A DNA stretch of 64,000 nucleotides from an uncultured Acetatifactor sp. (GCA_947625675.1 CANQPH010000008.1:16288-80287); one strand, 5' to 3'. Positions 1 through 8,225 are shown, counted from the first letter of the stretch. Notes: a model not told the origin generated them from the letters alone. Numbers and translations: made by a program.

Positions 1-407
1 GGCTGCACCATATGCTCAAAGGCCTCGTCGGACACATGGGCCTTATAGTATTCCTCCACCTGGGAGGCCGCAAGCTTTCCGGCTTTCCCGGGCAGCGCCA
101 GCACCTTGTGTCCCACCGCTTCCACCGCTCCCGTCTCATGCACGTTGATGTGGGCGGTGCGGGCCGCCAGCACTCCCTGGTGGGGGCGCAGGGCCGCACC
201 GATCACGGTCAGGTTGGCCTGGGTCCCTCCCACCAGGAAGTGCACGTCCGCCGAGGGGGCGCCGCATTTTTGCCGGATCACCTCCCGGGCTCTTTCACAA
301 TAGGGATCCGTCCCGTACCCTTCCGTCTGCTCCAGATTGGTCCTCGCCAGGGCCTCCAGGACCCTGAGATGGGCCCCTTCATTGTAATCGCAGTTAAAAT
401 AAATCAT
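1..407 (-). CDS. ltaE: Low-specificity L-threonine aldolase, 5' part only
   Basis: PLP enzyme (fold type I) that splits L-threonine or allo-threonine into glycine and acetaldehyde in the cytosol. Only the first 135 codons lie in the window; the rest, with the Schiff-base lysine, lies beyond base 1. The N-terminus shows family landmarks: MIYFNCDYNEGAH, then YGTDPYCERAREVI, then FLVGGTQANL (the glycine-rich cofactor-phosphate loop) and TAHINVHETGAVE. The ATG at 405-407 is preceded by GGAGGAAGG. It follows the ydcZ-like gene by 15 bp and is probably cotranscribed with it. The beta-eliminating lyase group (tyrosine phenol-lyase, tryptophanase) is related, but the length and motifs fit threonine aldolase better. 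Confidence 0.88.
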   Translation of the reverse strand, partial: MIYFNCDYNEGAHLRVLEALARTNLEQTEGYGTDPYCERAREVIRQKCGAPSADVHFLVGGTQANLTVIGAALRPHQGVLAARTAHINVHETGAVEAVGHKVLALPGKAGKLAASQVEEYYKAHVSDEAFEHMVQ

Positions 408-422
408 GTCCTTCCTCCACTT

Positions 423-854
423 CTATTTCCATTTGAAAATGATGATTCCCGCAATGGCCGTCGCCATCCCCAGGGCCTTCCGCCACTCCCAGGGCTGCTT
501 TTCCACGCCCCAGATTCCCAAAAGCTCGATCAGGTAGGCCACGACCAGCTGGGAAATCACGATGAGCATCACCGCCCGGGCCGGTCCCAGGGAATCCATG
601 CTTTTGATCACCGTATAGGTGATAAAGGCGCCGATGGCCCCTCCCAGCAGCATATACCTGGGTTCCACCCGAAGAACCGCCGTCAGAGAACTCCTGTCCG
701 TGAAAAGCCAGGCTCCCAGGCATACCAGAAGGGCCGTGGCCTGTACAAAGACGTTGGCCGCCCAAATGCTGGAGGACTTGGTCACCTCCGTGTTGAAAAC
801 GCCCTGGACACTCATCAGGGCCCCTGAAATCAATGCAATCAAAAAACCAATCAT
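423..854 (-). CDS. YdcZ-family (DUF606) DMT-type inner-membrane transporter
   Basis: A 143-residue, very hydrophobic protein with about five membrane helices, the size of a single DUF606/YdcZ module of the drug/metabolite transporter superfamily. The N-terminal stretch MIGFLIALISGALMSVQGVF and the later PRYMLLGGAIGAF and LGPARAVMLIVISQL are typical of the family. Members probably act as dimers; the substrate is unknown. It sits between a solute-binding protein gene and the threonine aldolase gene. Its ATG lies inside the downstream arm of a 14-bp perfect inverted repeat (847-860 and 912-925), so its translation may be gated by RNA structure. Confidence 0.85.
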   Translation of the reverse strand: MIGFLIALISGALMSVQGVFNTEVTKSSSIWAANVFVQATALLVCLGAWLFTDRSSLTAVLRVEPRYMLLGGAIGAFITYTVIKSMDSLGPARAVMLIVISQLVVAYLIELLGIWGVEKQPWEWRKALGMATAIAGIIIFKWK

Positions 855-925
855 ATGGATTTTCCGCCTTTCCGAGAGACCGCTGGGGCAGCCCCTCTAT
901 AAGGTTAGAATATCCATATGATTGG
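847..925 (-). promoter_or_regulatory. Long-range inverted repeat occluding the ydcZ-like start codon
   Basis: CCAATCATATGGAT at 847-860 is the exact reverse complement of ATCCATATGATTGG at 912-925. In the minus-strand transcript the upstream arm would pair with the arm that carries the ATG (852-854) and its first codons. The 51-nt loop contains a small GC-rich hairpin (GGGG CTG CCCC). Either an mRNA structure that hides the start, or a dyad operator; the sequence alone does not decide. Confidence 0.5.
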
Positions 926-929
926 CATT

Positions 930-2435
930 TTATCCAAGACCTCCGTCCGGACTCATCTGCATCTGTATCTGGTTGGACAGCTCCTCCAACAATTCCGGGA
1001 CGTCTCCCCCGTTCCACACCTTGGAAAACAGCACCTCCAGCTGAATCCAGAGGTTGCTGGTCTCGATCATCTTGGGCAGGGGAATACTGTTCCCATATTC
1101 CTCTTTGAACACGGCAAGATCTTCATCCGATGCATCCGCCGAAAGGGCGGCCGCAGGATGACCCGTCCAGGAATATAATGCGCCGCTGTATTCCTCCGCC
1201 AGGAAAGCTGCGAACTCGTTGGCCAGCTCCTTGTGCTCGCTATAGCCGTTCACCGCCACTGCCGTGGTCACGGACATGGAACGGCTGCCCAGCCTATCGC
1301 TCATGGCCGGCATGATGGTCAAATCATACAAATAAGGGAAAGCTCCCTCTTCCCGGGCTTCCATCAGGCGGCCCAGCACGTCCACGGTAGCGATGGTAAA
1401 CACGATCTTGCCGTCCAGGAAATCCTGTATCACGGAATCATAGCTCACATTGTCCGATTCTATGGAGAAAAACTGGTTCAGAGCCTTGTAGGTTTCCAGA
1501 TTTTCCAGGGTTTCTTCATTGTAAATATTCACGTTTTCCTTGTCGTCCCCGGCATCGCCGCCGACGATCATGGAATCCCCCACGATCCAATAATTATAGA
1601 AGATGTTGTTCACATCCCATTTCATGATGCCGTCCACGCCCTCGGAAACGTCGAAGGTATCGCCGATGTAGAGAATGTCATCCACCGTCTGGGGAATCCC
1701 GGAGACCAGGAGTTTGCCGATCCTCGCCTGTTCCAAAGCCAGGGCCTCCGGATCCGTCTCCTCTTCCGTTCCCTCCAGGCTATCCCCTTCCCTGTCTCCA
1801 GACATGTCTCCGGTACCGTCTCCGGCCGTCCCGTCAGAACCTTCGCCATCCGTTCCGCCGTCTTCGGCCTCTCCCTCCATCAGATCCTCGTCCTCCTGGC
1901 CCACCTTGTTCCCCTGCTGCTGAAGCCACTGATCCATGTAGGTGCGGTTGTAGAGCAGCACGGTGGTGTCATAATAAAAAGGATAGGCCACCAGTTTATC
2001 ATGATAGGTCACTGCGGACAAAGCCGCCTGGGGAAAATGGGAAAGGTTGCAGATCCCTCCCTGATCCGTGATTTCCGAAGCCAATCCCGCCAGATACGCC
2101 TTCCCCAGGGAATCGTTGCCCACAAGGTATGCGTCCGGCCCTTCCTCCGTATGGAGCGTGGCCTGGTTGATGGCCTCCAGATATTCGCTTTCGTCCACCA
2201 GCTTCGGAATCACACGAACGTCCCGGCCCTCTGCGAAGGCCACCGCCGCACTGCCGATGAAATCCGACAGTTCCTCTTCTGAATACCAAAAATAGATGGT
2301 TTCCTTCCTGTCAAACAGGGAAAGGCCCGTGAGTTCCTCGCTGGCCCCGGTCATCTCGAACCGACTGCCCAAGACGGCCCCCGCAACCATGCAGAGCACG
2401 ATGAATACCGCCAAAATCCTATGTCTGAAATGCAT
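930..2435 (-). CDS. Extracellular solute-binding protein (ABC-type sugar family), membrane-anchored
   Basis: A 501-residue family-1 solute-binding protein. An N-terminal hydrophobic segment (about residues 7-24) serves as signal or anchor; no clear lipobox cysteine follows it, unlike usual Gram-positive binding proteins. The folded part has ETIYFWYSEEELSDFIG, EGPDAYLVGNDSLGKAYLAG and FLDGKIVFTIATVDVLGR, as in carbohydrate-binding members. Residues about 175-235 form an acidic Glu/Gly/Asp-rich insert, probably a disordered loop. No permease genes flank it, so the partner importer is unknown. Start ATG at 2435 follows GAGAGG at 4-nt spacing. It lies 75 bp after argD and may be read from the arg transcript. 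Confidence 0.75.
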   Translation of the reverse strand: MHFRHRILAVFIVLCMVAGAVLGSRFEMTGASEELTGLSLFDRKETIYFWYSEEELSDFIGSAAVAFAEGRDVRVIPKLVDESEYLEAINQATLHTEEGPDAYLVGNDSLGKAYLAGLASEITDQGGICNLSHFPQAALSAVTYHDKLVAYPFYYDTTVLLYNRTYMDQWLQQQGNKVGQEDEDLMEGEAEDGGTDGEGSDGTAGDGTGDMSGDREGDSLEGTEEETDPEALALEQARIGKLLVSGIPQTVDDILYIGDTFDVSEGVDGIMKWDVNNIFYNYWIVGDSMIVGGDAGDDKENVNIYNEETLENLETYKALNQFFSIESDNVSYDSVIQDFLDGKIVFTIATVDVLGRLMEAREEGAFPYLYDLTIMPAMSDRLGSRSMSVTTAVAVNGYSEHKELANEFAAFLAEEYSGALYSWTGHPAAALSADASDEDLAVFKEEYGNSIPLPKMIETSNLWIQLEVLFSKVWNGGDVPELLEELSNQIQMQMSPDGGLG

Positions 2436-2510
2436 TTATCCTCTCAATCCGCCGCCTCAGCGGCCCCGGTCAGCCACAGACATAACTCCCTATATCCGTC
2501 GGCATTTTCA

Positions 2511-3710
2511 CTATAGCTGCAGGCCGTCCAGAGAAGCGGTCAAAATCTCCGCCATCTCGTCCACGTTTTCCTTGGAAATAATGAGCGGGGGCACGAAACG
2601 AATGATGTTGGGGCCCGCATTGATGAGCAGCATCCCCCGCTTCACCGCCTCGTTTATAATGGGCGCCACGGGGCAGGAGAAAACCAGGCCCTGCATCAGG
2701 CCTGCGCCCCGGCGGGTTTCAATACAGTCATATTTCGCCGCCAGCTCGTCCAGCTTCCCTTCCAGGTAAGGGGTAATTTCCCTCACATGTTCTATTATAT
2801 GATTCCGCTCAAATAAATCAAGCACTTTTTCCACCGCTGCGCAGGCCAGAGGATTCCCTCCGTAAGTGGTGCCGTGATCTCCCGCCGTCAGGGAATGGAC
2901 CGCCACATGCTCCGTCATGAGAAAAGCTCCTACCGGCACCCCGCAGCCCAGGGCCTTGGCCGTGGTCATGATGTCCGGCTTCACCCCATAACGCTGCCAG
3001 GCGTACATATAACCGGTCCGCCCCATGCCGCACTGGATCTCGTCCAGGATGAGCAGAATGTCCCGCTCATCGCAGAGCTTGCGCAGACCCCTCAGGAATT
3101 CCTCCGCAGCGGGATGCACCCCGCCCTCTCCCTGTATCGTTTCCAGAAGGATGGCGCAGGTCTTATCGGATACCTGTTCCAGAACGCTTTCCAGATCATT
3201 CAGACGGGCGAAGCGGATGTTCCCGATGAGGGGCTCAAAAGCTTCCCGATAATGAGGATTGCCTGTCACCGCCAGGGCCCCCATGGTCCTGCCGTGGAAG
3301 GAATGCTCCATGGCGATGATCTCGTGGTCCGTGCTGCCGTCCTTCAGATAAGCGTATTTCCGGGCCGCCTTAAGGGCCCCCTCTATGGCCTCCGCCCCGG
3401 AATTGGTGAAAAACACCCGATCCATGCCGGAAACGGCCTTCAGCTTCCGGGCCGCTTCCACCGCCGGCACGTTATAATAGTAATTGGAGGTATGGATCAG
3501 CTTGTCGATCTGCCCCTTCAAAGCGTCGTTGTACTCCTGATTATGATACCCCAGGGCGAACACTGCGATACCGGCACAGAAATCCAGGTATTTTTTTCCT
3601 TCGATATCATAGAGATAGACTCCTTCCCCCCGGTCCAGCACGATCTGGTACCGGTTGTAAGTATGCAGCAGATCGGCTTCCGCCTGATCAATGTATTCCT
3701 TCATATTCAT
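2511..3710 (-). CDS. argD: Acetylornithine aminotransferase
   Basis: Class III PLP aminotransferase that makes N-acetylornithine from N-acetylglutamate semialdehyde, the fourth step of arginine synthesis. Landmarks in order: YLDFCAGIAVFALGYHN, FFTNSGAEAIEGALKAARKY, HSFHGRTMGALAVTGN, LILDEIQCGMGRTG, and the PLP lysine in TTAKALGCGVPVGAF; the end has GAGLMQGLVF and NIIRFVPPLII. Start: the frame stays open to a GTG at 3764 overlapping the argB stop (GTGA) with AGGAG 5 nt upstream, but the conserved protein begins at MNMKEYIDQ (ATG 3708-3710) or MKEYIDQ (3704); I chose 3710. It is the last arg gene of the cluster. Confidence 0.93.
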   Translation of the reverse strand: MNMKEYIDQAEADLLHTYNRYQIVLDRGEGVYLYDIEGKKYLDFCAGIAVFALGYHNQEYNDALKGQIDKLIHTSNYYYNVPAVEAARKLKAVSGMDRVFFTNSGAEAIEGALKAARKYAYLKDGSTDHEIIAMEHSFHGRTMGALAVTGNPHYREAFEPLIGNIRFARLNDLESVLEQVSDKTCAILLETIQGEGGVHPAAEEFLRGLRKLCDERDILLILDEIQCGMGRTGYMYAWQRYGVKPDIMTTAKALGCGVPVGAFLMTEHVAVHSLTAGDHGTTYGGNPLACAAVEKVLDLFERNHIIEHVREITPYLEGKLDELAAKYDCIETRRGAGLMQGLVFSCPVAPIINEAVKRGMLLINAGPNIIRFVPPLIISKENVDEMAEILTASLDGLQL

Positions 3711-3760
3711 GTTCCTGTGATTTCCTTTCTTTTCCAGGTCCGGGCCGATTACCGGACGGT

Positions 3761-4654
3761 TCACGCCGTCTCCTGGCCGTCCTCGTCGGCGATGATGGCG
3801 GTTCCGATTCCTTTGTTGGTGAAGATCTCCAGCAGGAGACAGTGGGGAATCCTGCCGTCCAGGATGTGCACCCGATTCACCCCGTTGCGAATGGCGGAAG
3901 TGCAGTTGTTCAGCTTCGGCAGCATGCCTCCCCCGATCAGGCCGCCCCCGATCAGGTTCTCCGCCTGGGTGGCCGTGAGTTTGGAAACGATGGAGGACTT
4001 GTCGTTGAAATCCAGATACAGCCCTTCCACGTCCGTCAAAAAGGCCAGCTTTTCCGCATGCACCGCCTTGGCGATGGCGCAGGCGGCATCGTCCGCATTG
4101 ATATTATAGGTCCGGAACTCATCGTCCAGCCCGATGGGAGCCACGATGGGAAGAAAATCCTTTTCCAGCAGATCATAGAGCACCTTGGGGTTCACCTGGG
4201 TGATCTCCCCCACGAAACCGATGTCCTGGCCGTCCGCATATTTTTTCTCCACCTGGAGCAGGCCCCCGTCCTTGCCGCTGATACCCACGGCTTTGACGCC
4301 CAGCTCCTGCACCATGGTCACCAGGTTCTTGTTCACCTTGCCCAACACCATCTCGGCGATTTCCATGGTTTCCTCGTCGGTGACCCGCAGGCCGTTCACG
4401 AAGCGGGCCTCCTTGCCCACTTTGCCCACCCAGCGGCTGATCTCCTTGCCGCCCCCGTGGACCAGGATGGGCTTGAAGCCCACCAGCTTCAACAGCGTCA
4501 CGTCCTTGATCACGTTTTTCTGCAGTTCCTCGTTGCTCATGGCGCTTCCGCCGTATTTGATCACGATGATCTTGCGATTGAATTTCTGAATATAGGGAAG
4601 GGCCTCCACCAGCACCTCCGCCTTCCGCAGCACCTGCTGCATATCCTGTTCCAT
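3761..4654 (-). CDS. argB: Acetylglutamate kinase
   Basis: Phosphorylates N-acetylglutamate with ATP, the second step of arginine synthesis. Amino acid kinase fold of 297 residues: KYGGSAM (residues 33-39) and HGGGKEIS hold the phosphates, [10 protein letters not shown] and [14 protein letters not shown] line the acetylglutamate and ATP sites, and [15 protein letters not shown] marks the C-terminal domain. The extra N-terminal helix ([20 protein letters not shown]) is the feature of hexameric, arginine-inhibited kinases, so end-product inhibition is likely. The ATG at 4652-4654 is preferred over an upstream extension because AAGGA lies about 11 nt before it and homology begins there. It overlaps or abuts argD. 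Confidence 0.94.
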   Translation of the reverse strand: MEQDMQQVLRKAEVLVEALPYIQKFNRKIIVIKYGGSAMSNEELQKNVIKDVTLLKLVGFKPILVHGGGKEISRWVGKVGKEARFVNGLRVTDEETMEIAEMVLGKVNKNLVTMVQELGVKAVGISGKDGGLLQVEKKYADGQDIGFVGEITQVNPKVLYDLLEKDFLPIVAPIGLDDEFRTYNINADDAACAIAKAVHAEKLAFLTDVEGLYLDFNDKSSIVSKLTATQAENLIGGGLIGGGMLPKLNNCTSAIRNGVNRVHILDGRIPHCLLLEIFTNKGIGTAIIADEDGQETA

Positions 4655-4674
4655 ATCAGATATCATCCTTTCCG

Positions 4675-4790
4675 GCTGCGGCAAAACCGCAGCAAACCTT
4701 CCAATAATTTCCAATTAGCCTTTTCGGTTTTCAGCTGCGGTAATTCCGCAAACCTTCCAATTATCCCTTCTGGTTTTCAGCCTTCCTGGC
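4675..4790. repeat. Degenerate tandem repeat with hairpin between argJ and argB
   Basis: The 139-bp gap between argJ and argB holds two diverged copies of a segment spaced about 58 bp, each running from GCTGCGG through CCGCA(GC)AAACCTTCCAAT to GGTTTTCAG; a weaker third copy ends in the argJ stop region. The first copy can fold GCTGCGG-CAAAA-CCGCAGC (4675-4693). No U-tract follows, so it is more likely an mRNA-processing or stability element than a terminator. Confidence 0.5.
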
Positions 4791-4793
4791 TTT

Positions 4794-6017
4794 CTAGCTA
4801 CGGTAATCCGCATTGATCTTCACGTATTCATAGCTCAAGTCGCAGCCCCAGGCCGTGGCGCAGGCCTCGCCCATGTGCATCTCCACCAGGATGGTCACCT
4901 CAGGCTCGGACAAAATCTCAGTGGCCTCTTCCTCGCTGTAATCGCAGGCCGCCCCGTCCCCGAAAATATGAATCCGACCCTTCGTTCCCTGGAAATAGAG
5001 GTCCACCTTCTCCGGGTCGAATTGGACGCCGGAATACCCCAGGGCACAGAGGATCCTGCCGAAATTGGCGTCATGGCCGAAAACCGCCGCCTTGGTCAGG
5101 GAGGAACAGATCACGGACTTCGCCAGGATTTTCGCCTCCCGAACCGTGGCCGCCCCCTCCACCTTCACTTCGATGAGGGCCGTGGCCCCTTCCCCGTCCC
5201 CGGCCATTTTCCGGGCCAGATAAGTGTTGACCGCCAGAAGGGCCTCATAAAAGGTTTGATAGGCCTCTCCTTCCTCTATGATCTCCTCGTTGCCTGCCAG
5301 TCCGTTGGCCAGCACCAGAAGGGTGTCATTGGTGGAAGTGTCCCCGTCCACGGAGATCATGTTGAAGGTATCCTCCACGCTCTCCCGCACCGCCTTCTGC
5401 AGAAGCTCTTTGGAAATGTTCGCATCCGTGGTCACGAAGCCCAGCATGGTACACATGTTGGGATGAATCATGCCGGAGCCCTTGCACATACCTCCCAGGG
5501 TCACGGTCTTGCCGCCCACTTCAAACTGCACTGCGATCTGCTTCGGCACCGTGTCCGTGGTCATGATGGCCCGGGCCGCCGCCAGTCCCGCTTCCTGGGA
5601 AGCGGCCTTGTCCCCCGCCAGCGCCCGGATCCCGGCCACCGCCTTGTCTATGGGCATCTGCATGCCGATCACCCCGGTGGAGGCCACCAGCACGGAGGAA
5701 GCCGGAACGCCCAGGGCCTGGGCCGCCGCCGCCGCTTCGGCCTGACAGCAGTCCATCCCCTGCCTGCCGGTACAGGCGTTGGCGATGCCGGAATTGACCA
5801 CCACCGCCTGGGCGTAGGGCGAATTCTTGACAACGTCCTGATCCCACAGGACCGGGGCCGCCTTGACCACATTGCTGGTAAAGGTGCCCGCCACCCTACA
5901 GGGCTGCGCGCTGTAAACCAGGGCCATGTCGGTCCTGCCTTGATATTTAATTCCTGCGGCACAGGCCGCCGCCTCAAATCCTTTTGCGGCGGTGACGCCG
6001 CCTTCCAACCATTTCAT
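4794..6017 (-). CDS. argJ: Glutamate N-acetyltransferase / amino-acid acetyltransferase ArgJ
   Basis: Ornithine acetyltransferase that moves the acetyl group from N-acetylornithine to glutamate, closing the acetyl cycle; some members also use acetyl-CoA. The protein (407 aa) is made as a precursor and cuts itself before the threonine of the ATG/STG motif: here VLVASTGVIGMQMP. TFTSNVVKAAPV, NSGIANACTGRQG and KGSGMIHPNM are substrate-site motifs, and the tail SYEYVKINADYRS is typical. ATG at 6015-6017 is chosen over an upstream in-frame extension because GGAGGTG sits 4 nt before it. No classical argA was seen, so ArgJ may be bifunctional; the neighbouring GNAT is the alternative acetyl source. 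Confidence 0.94.
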   Translation of the reverse strand: MKWLEGGVTAAKGFEAAACAAGIKYQGRTDMALVYSAQPCRVAGTFTSNVVKAAPVLWDQDVVKNSPYAQAVVVNSGIANACTGRQGMDCCQAEAAAAAQALGVPASSVLVASTGVIGMQMPIDKAVAGIRALAGDKAASQEAGLAAARAIMTTDTVPKQIAVQFEVGGKTVTLGGMCKGSGMIHPNMCTMLGFVTTDANISKELLQKAVRESVEDTFNMISVDGDTSTNDTLLVLANGLAGNEEIIEEGEAYQTFYEALLAVNTYLARKMAGDGEGATALIEVKVEGAATVREAKILAKSVICSSLTKAAVFGHDANFGRILCALGYSGVQFDPEKVDLYFQGTKGRIHIFGDGAACDYSEEEATEILSEPEVTILVEMHMGEACATAWGCDLSYEYVKINADYRS

Positions 6018-6092
6018 CTCACACCTCCTGCCCATCCAAAATGCGGGCGTTTTCCCCGGCTTCCTCTCGCCGCAATCTCCCTGTGCGTATTT

Positions 6093-6157
6093 AGAGCATC
6101 TTCCCCTGCGCATTTCACAAGAGCTTTCTCTTGCGCATCCCGAGAGCATCTTCCCCT
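6093..6157. repeat. 15-bp direct repeat between the GNAT gene and argJ
   Basis: AGAGCATCTTCCCCT occurs at 6093-6107 and again at 6143-6157, 50 bp apart, inside the 151-bp gap between the acetyltransferase gene and argJ. Function unknown; possibly a duplication scar. Confidence 0.5.
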
Positions 6158-6168
6158 TACAGGACTTT

Positions 6169-6630
6169 CTACCGATTAAATGCCGTGATATTGGCCTCGT
6201 TCAAAGTGAAATCATAATAATTCAGATCTTCCCGCTTCGTCCAGCCGATACAGTTCCAGAATGCGTTTCCAATGTCATTTGCGGTGAAGGCGATGAGGCT
6301 GACCTTGTTGATCTGCTCCTCCTTCAGGGCCTTCATGCAATGAACCACCATGGCCTTCCCGATGCCCAGACGCCTGTAGTCCTCCCGAACGCAGACATGG
6401 TACAGACAGCCCCGCCTGCCGTCATGGCCGCAGAGGATGCCGCCGATCACCTCTCCTTTGTCGGACAGGGCCACCACGCTGGTGGAAGGATTGCGCCGAA
6501 GGAACCGCTCCACCCCCTCCCTGGAATCATCGATGCTCCGCATGCCGAAGCCCTTGATGGTTTTCCACAGGGCGTAGAGACCGTCATAATCCTCAATTGT
6601 CAGAGAACGAATCGTATATGCTTTTTCCAT
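6169..6630 (-). CDS. GNAT-family N-acetyltransferase (YpeA-like)
   Basis: A 153-residue single GNAT domain that would transfer acetyl from acetyl-CoA. The acetyl-CoA loop is REDYRRLGIGKAMVVHCM (Q/RxxGxG/A type), preceded by the strand VIGGILCGHDGRRGCLYHV; the end GNAFWNCIGWTKREDLNYYDF is the usual beta6-beta7 region. The pattern GFGMRSIDDSREGVERFL resembles the YpeA subgroup. It lies between argC and argJ with its own strong promoter, so it could feed acetylglutamate into the arginine pathway, but that is inference; its substrate cannot be read from sequence. Confidence 0.8.
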   Translation of the reverse strand: MEKAYTIRSLTIEDYDGLYALWKTIKGFGMRSIDDSREGVERFLRRNPSTSVVALSDKGEVIGGILCGHDGRRGCLYHVCVREDYRRLGIGKAMVVHCMKALKEEQINKVSLIAFTANDIGNAFWNCIGWTKREDLNYYDFTLNEANITAFNR

Positions 6631-6673
6631 CTTAAATAAGGGAACCTCTTTCCTTTTTTCTCATCGAATGTAT

Positions 6674-6701
6674 ATTATACACTTTTTTGCATAAATGTCC
6701 A
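6674..6701 (-). promoter_or_regulatory. Sigma-A promoter of the GNAT-argJ-argB-argD operon
   Basis: On the minus strand: -35 TGGACA (6696-6701), 16-bp spacer, -10 TATAAT (6674-6679). The spacer carries TTTATGCA, the same half-site found in the dyad at 6854-6882. The start codon of the first gene lies about 45 bp downstream. Confidence 0.7.
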
Positions 6702-6853
6702 CTGTTTTTTTATTTTTTTAATACCATTTTTTCATTGATTTTAATCATAAAACACACAGCTAAACATCAGAACTCATTGCAGTTCATCCCGGAAGAAAAC
6801 GCTCCCGCCACCCTGTGACGAGAGCCTTTCCGTTTCAAATAATATTCACAAAT

Positions 6854-6882
6854 TTATGTATAAAATAAAATTTTATGCATAA
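6854..6882. promoter_or_regulatory. AT-rich dyad, possible arginine-repressor operator
   Basis: A 13-bp inverted repeat, TTATGTATAAAAT / ATTTTATGCATAA, one mismatch, 3-bp spacer, between argC and the GNAT gene. AT-only arms without U-tract rule out a terminator. The half-site TTTATGCA recurs in the downstream promoter spacer. ArgR boxes in Firmicutes are AT-rich dyads of similar size, so ArgR is the obvious candidate, but the match to a consensus was not computed. Apart from this dyad and the promoter I see nothing in 6631-6965. Confidence 0.45.
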
Positions 6883-6965
6883 AGACTTTGTACGGATACG
6901 GAACGAGGCGATATCCAAAAAATGTCCCCGGCATCCTTAGTCTTTGCCGCAGCGGCAGCTTCGAC

Positions 6966-8024
6966 TTACGGGAAGCAGGGCACCAGATCCAGCCCCTCGC
7001 TCTCCTCCAGACCGAAGAGCAGGTTCATATTCTGCACCGCCTGTCCGGCGGCCCCCTTCACCAGGTTGTCCAGGGCTCCCATCATGATGATGCGGCCCGT
7101 GCGCTCATCGATGACGAAATTGACGTCCACGTAATTGCTGCCCTCCACCCATCTGGTTTCGGGGCAGGCGCCTTTTTCCAACACCCGGACGAATTTTTCC
7201 TTCCCATAATATTTGTCATAAACGGCCTTGATCTCTTCGTAGGAAGGCAGGCTTCCATCCTCTTTTCTCCGAAGGGAAGCGTATTCCGTCACCAGGATCC
7301 CCCGGTTCATGGGCACCAGGTGGGGAGTGAAGCTCAGGGCGACCTGGCCGCCTCCGGCATAGCCCAGCTGCTCCTCGATCTCCGGAGTGTGCCTGTGAGA
7401 GGCCACCCCGTAGGCCTTGATATTTTCATTCACTTCGCAGAACAGGTTGGGAACCTTGGCTCCCCGCCCCGCCCCGGAGGTGCCGGACTTGGCGTCGATG
7501 ATCAAAGTGCTTAAATCGATGAGCCCTTCCTTTACCAGGGGATATGCGGTCAAAATAGAGCAGGTGGTGTAACACCCGGGATTGGCCACTAATCTGGTGG
7601 AAGACGTGATTTTATCCCGATTTATCTCGCACAGGCCATAGACCGCCTCCGGAAGGAACTGAGGAGATTTATGCTCAATACCATACCATTTCTCATAGAC
7701 CGCCACATCCTTGATCCGAAAATCCGCCGACAGATCCACGATCTTGACCTTGGACAAAATCTCTTCCGTCAAAAGTCCCGCCAAGAATCCCTGGGGAGTG
7801 GCGGTGAAAATCACGTCCACCTGATCGGCCAGTTCCGCCAGGTCATCGTCCCGGCAGACATCCTCCACGATCTGAAACATGTTTTGATAGACCTGGTAAT
7901 ATTTTTTGTCAATGTAGCTTCTGGAACCGTACCAGACCACCTCGGCCTGCCTGTGACCCGTCAGGATCCGCACCAGCTCCTCCCCGGCATAGCCGGTGGA
8001 ACCTATGATTCCCACTTTGATCAT
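6966..8024 (-). CDS. argC: N-acetyl-gamma-glutamyl-phosphate reductase
   Basis: NADPH-dependent reduction of N-acetylglutamyl phosphate to the semialdehyde, third step of arginine synthesis. The Rossmann start IGSTGYAGEELVRIL, the catalytic cysteine in NPGCYTTCSILTAYPL, DAKSGTSGAGRGAK and HRHTPEIEEQLGY are all present; 352 residues, normal for the type-1 enzyme. The ATG at 8022-8024 follows AGAGGAAG; a longer frame upstream to 8159 runs through the promoter and is not coding. argC is first of the cluster but separated from the GNAT gene by 335 bp with a fresh promoter, so it is its own unit or the head of a two-promoter operon. Confidence 0.95.
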   Translation of the reverse strand: MIKVGIIGSTGYAGEELVRILTGHRQAEVVWYGSRSYIDKKYYQVYQNMFQIVEDVCRDDDLAELADQVDVIFTATPQGFLAGLLTEEILSKVKIVDLSADFRIKDVAVYEKWYGIEHKSPQFLPEAVYGLCEINRDKITSSTRLVANPGCYTTCSILTAYPLVKEGLIDLSTLIIDAKSGTSGAGRGAKVPNLFCEVNENIKAYGVASHRHTPEIEEQLGYAGGGQVALSFTPHLVPMNRGILVTEYASLRRKEDGSLPSYEEIKAVYDKYYGKEKFVRVLEKGACPETRWVEGSNYVDVNFVIDERTGRIIMMGALDNLVKGAAGQAVQNMNLLFGLEESEGLDLVPCFP

Positions 8025-8069
8025 GCTGCTTCCTCTTTTCCTTGCTGCGCTGATTCGCACTGATTCCAT

Positions 8070-8098
8070 ATCATAGCGCACTTTTGGGGAAAATACAA
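8070..8098 (-). promoter_or_regulatory. Sigma-A promoter of argC
   Basis: Minus strand -35 TTGTAT (8093-8098), 17-bp spacer, -10 TATGAT (8070-8075). Transcription would begin near 8063, about 40 bp before the argC ATG. Confidence 0.65.
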
Positions 8099-8144
8099 GC
8101 CCTAAATTCTTGTAAAATAAGGAGATTCCATAGAAGATATAACG

Positions 8145-8225
8145 CAAATCCCCATTCATGCAAACTCATTTTTAGCGCAAATCCCCATTCATTTTCATAT
8201 ATTTTCTGCACAAATCCCCATTCAT
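8145..8225 (-). repeat. Three helically phased 15-bp repeats upstream of argC
   Basis: ATGAATGGGGATTTG (minus-strand reading) occurs exactly at 8145-8159, 8178-8192 and 8211-8225. The copies are identical and spaced exactly 33 bp, about three helical turns, with unrelated 18-bp spacers. They lie roughly 45 to 130 bp upstream of the argC -35. TGAAT-GGGG-ATTTG resembles an imperfect ARG box (TGAAT-N4-ATTCA). The regular phasing suggests a cooperatively binding regulator. The rest of 8025-8442 holds only the promoter and the esterase terminator. Confidence 0.75.

Noticed and set aside
12..827. A 271-codon plus-strand open frame at the left edge
   Set aside because: Shadow of the threonine aldolase and YdcZ-like genes on the minus strand, both of which have good RBSs and family motifs.
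8145..8225. A tiny CRISPR array
   Set aside because: Regular spacing, but only three 15-bp copies, too short for CRISPR repeats, 18-bp spacers, no cas genes, and directly upstream of argC.
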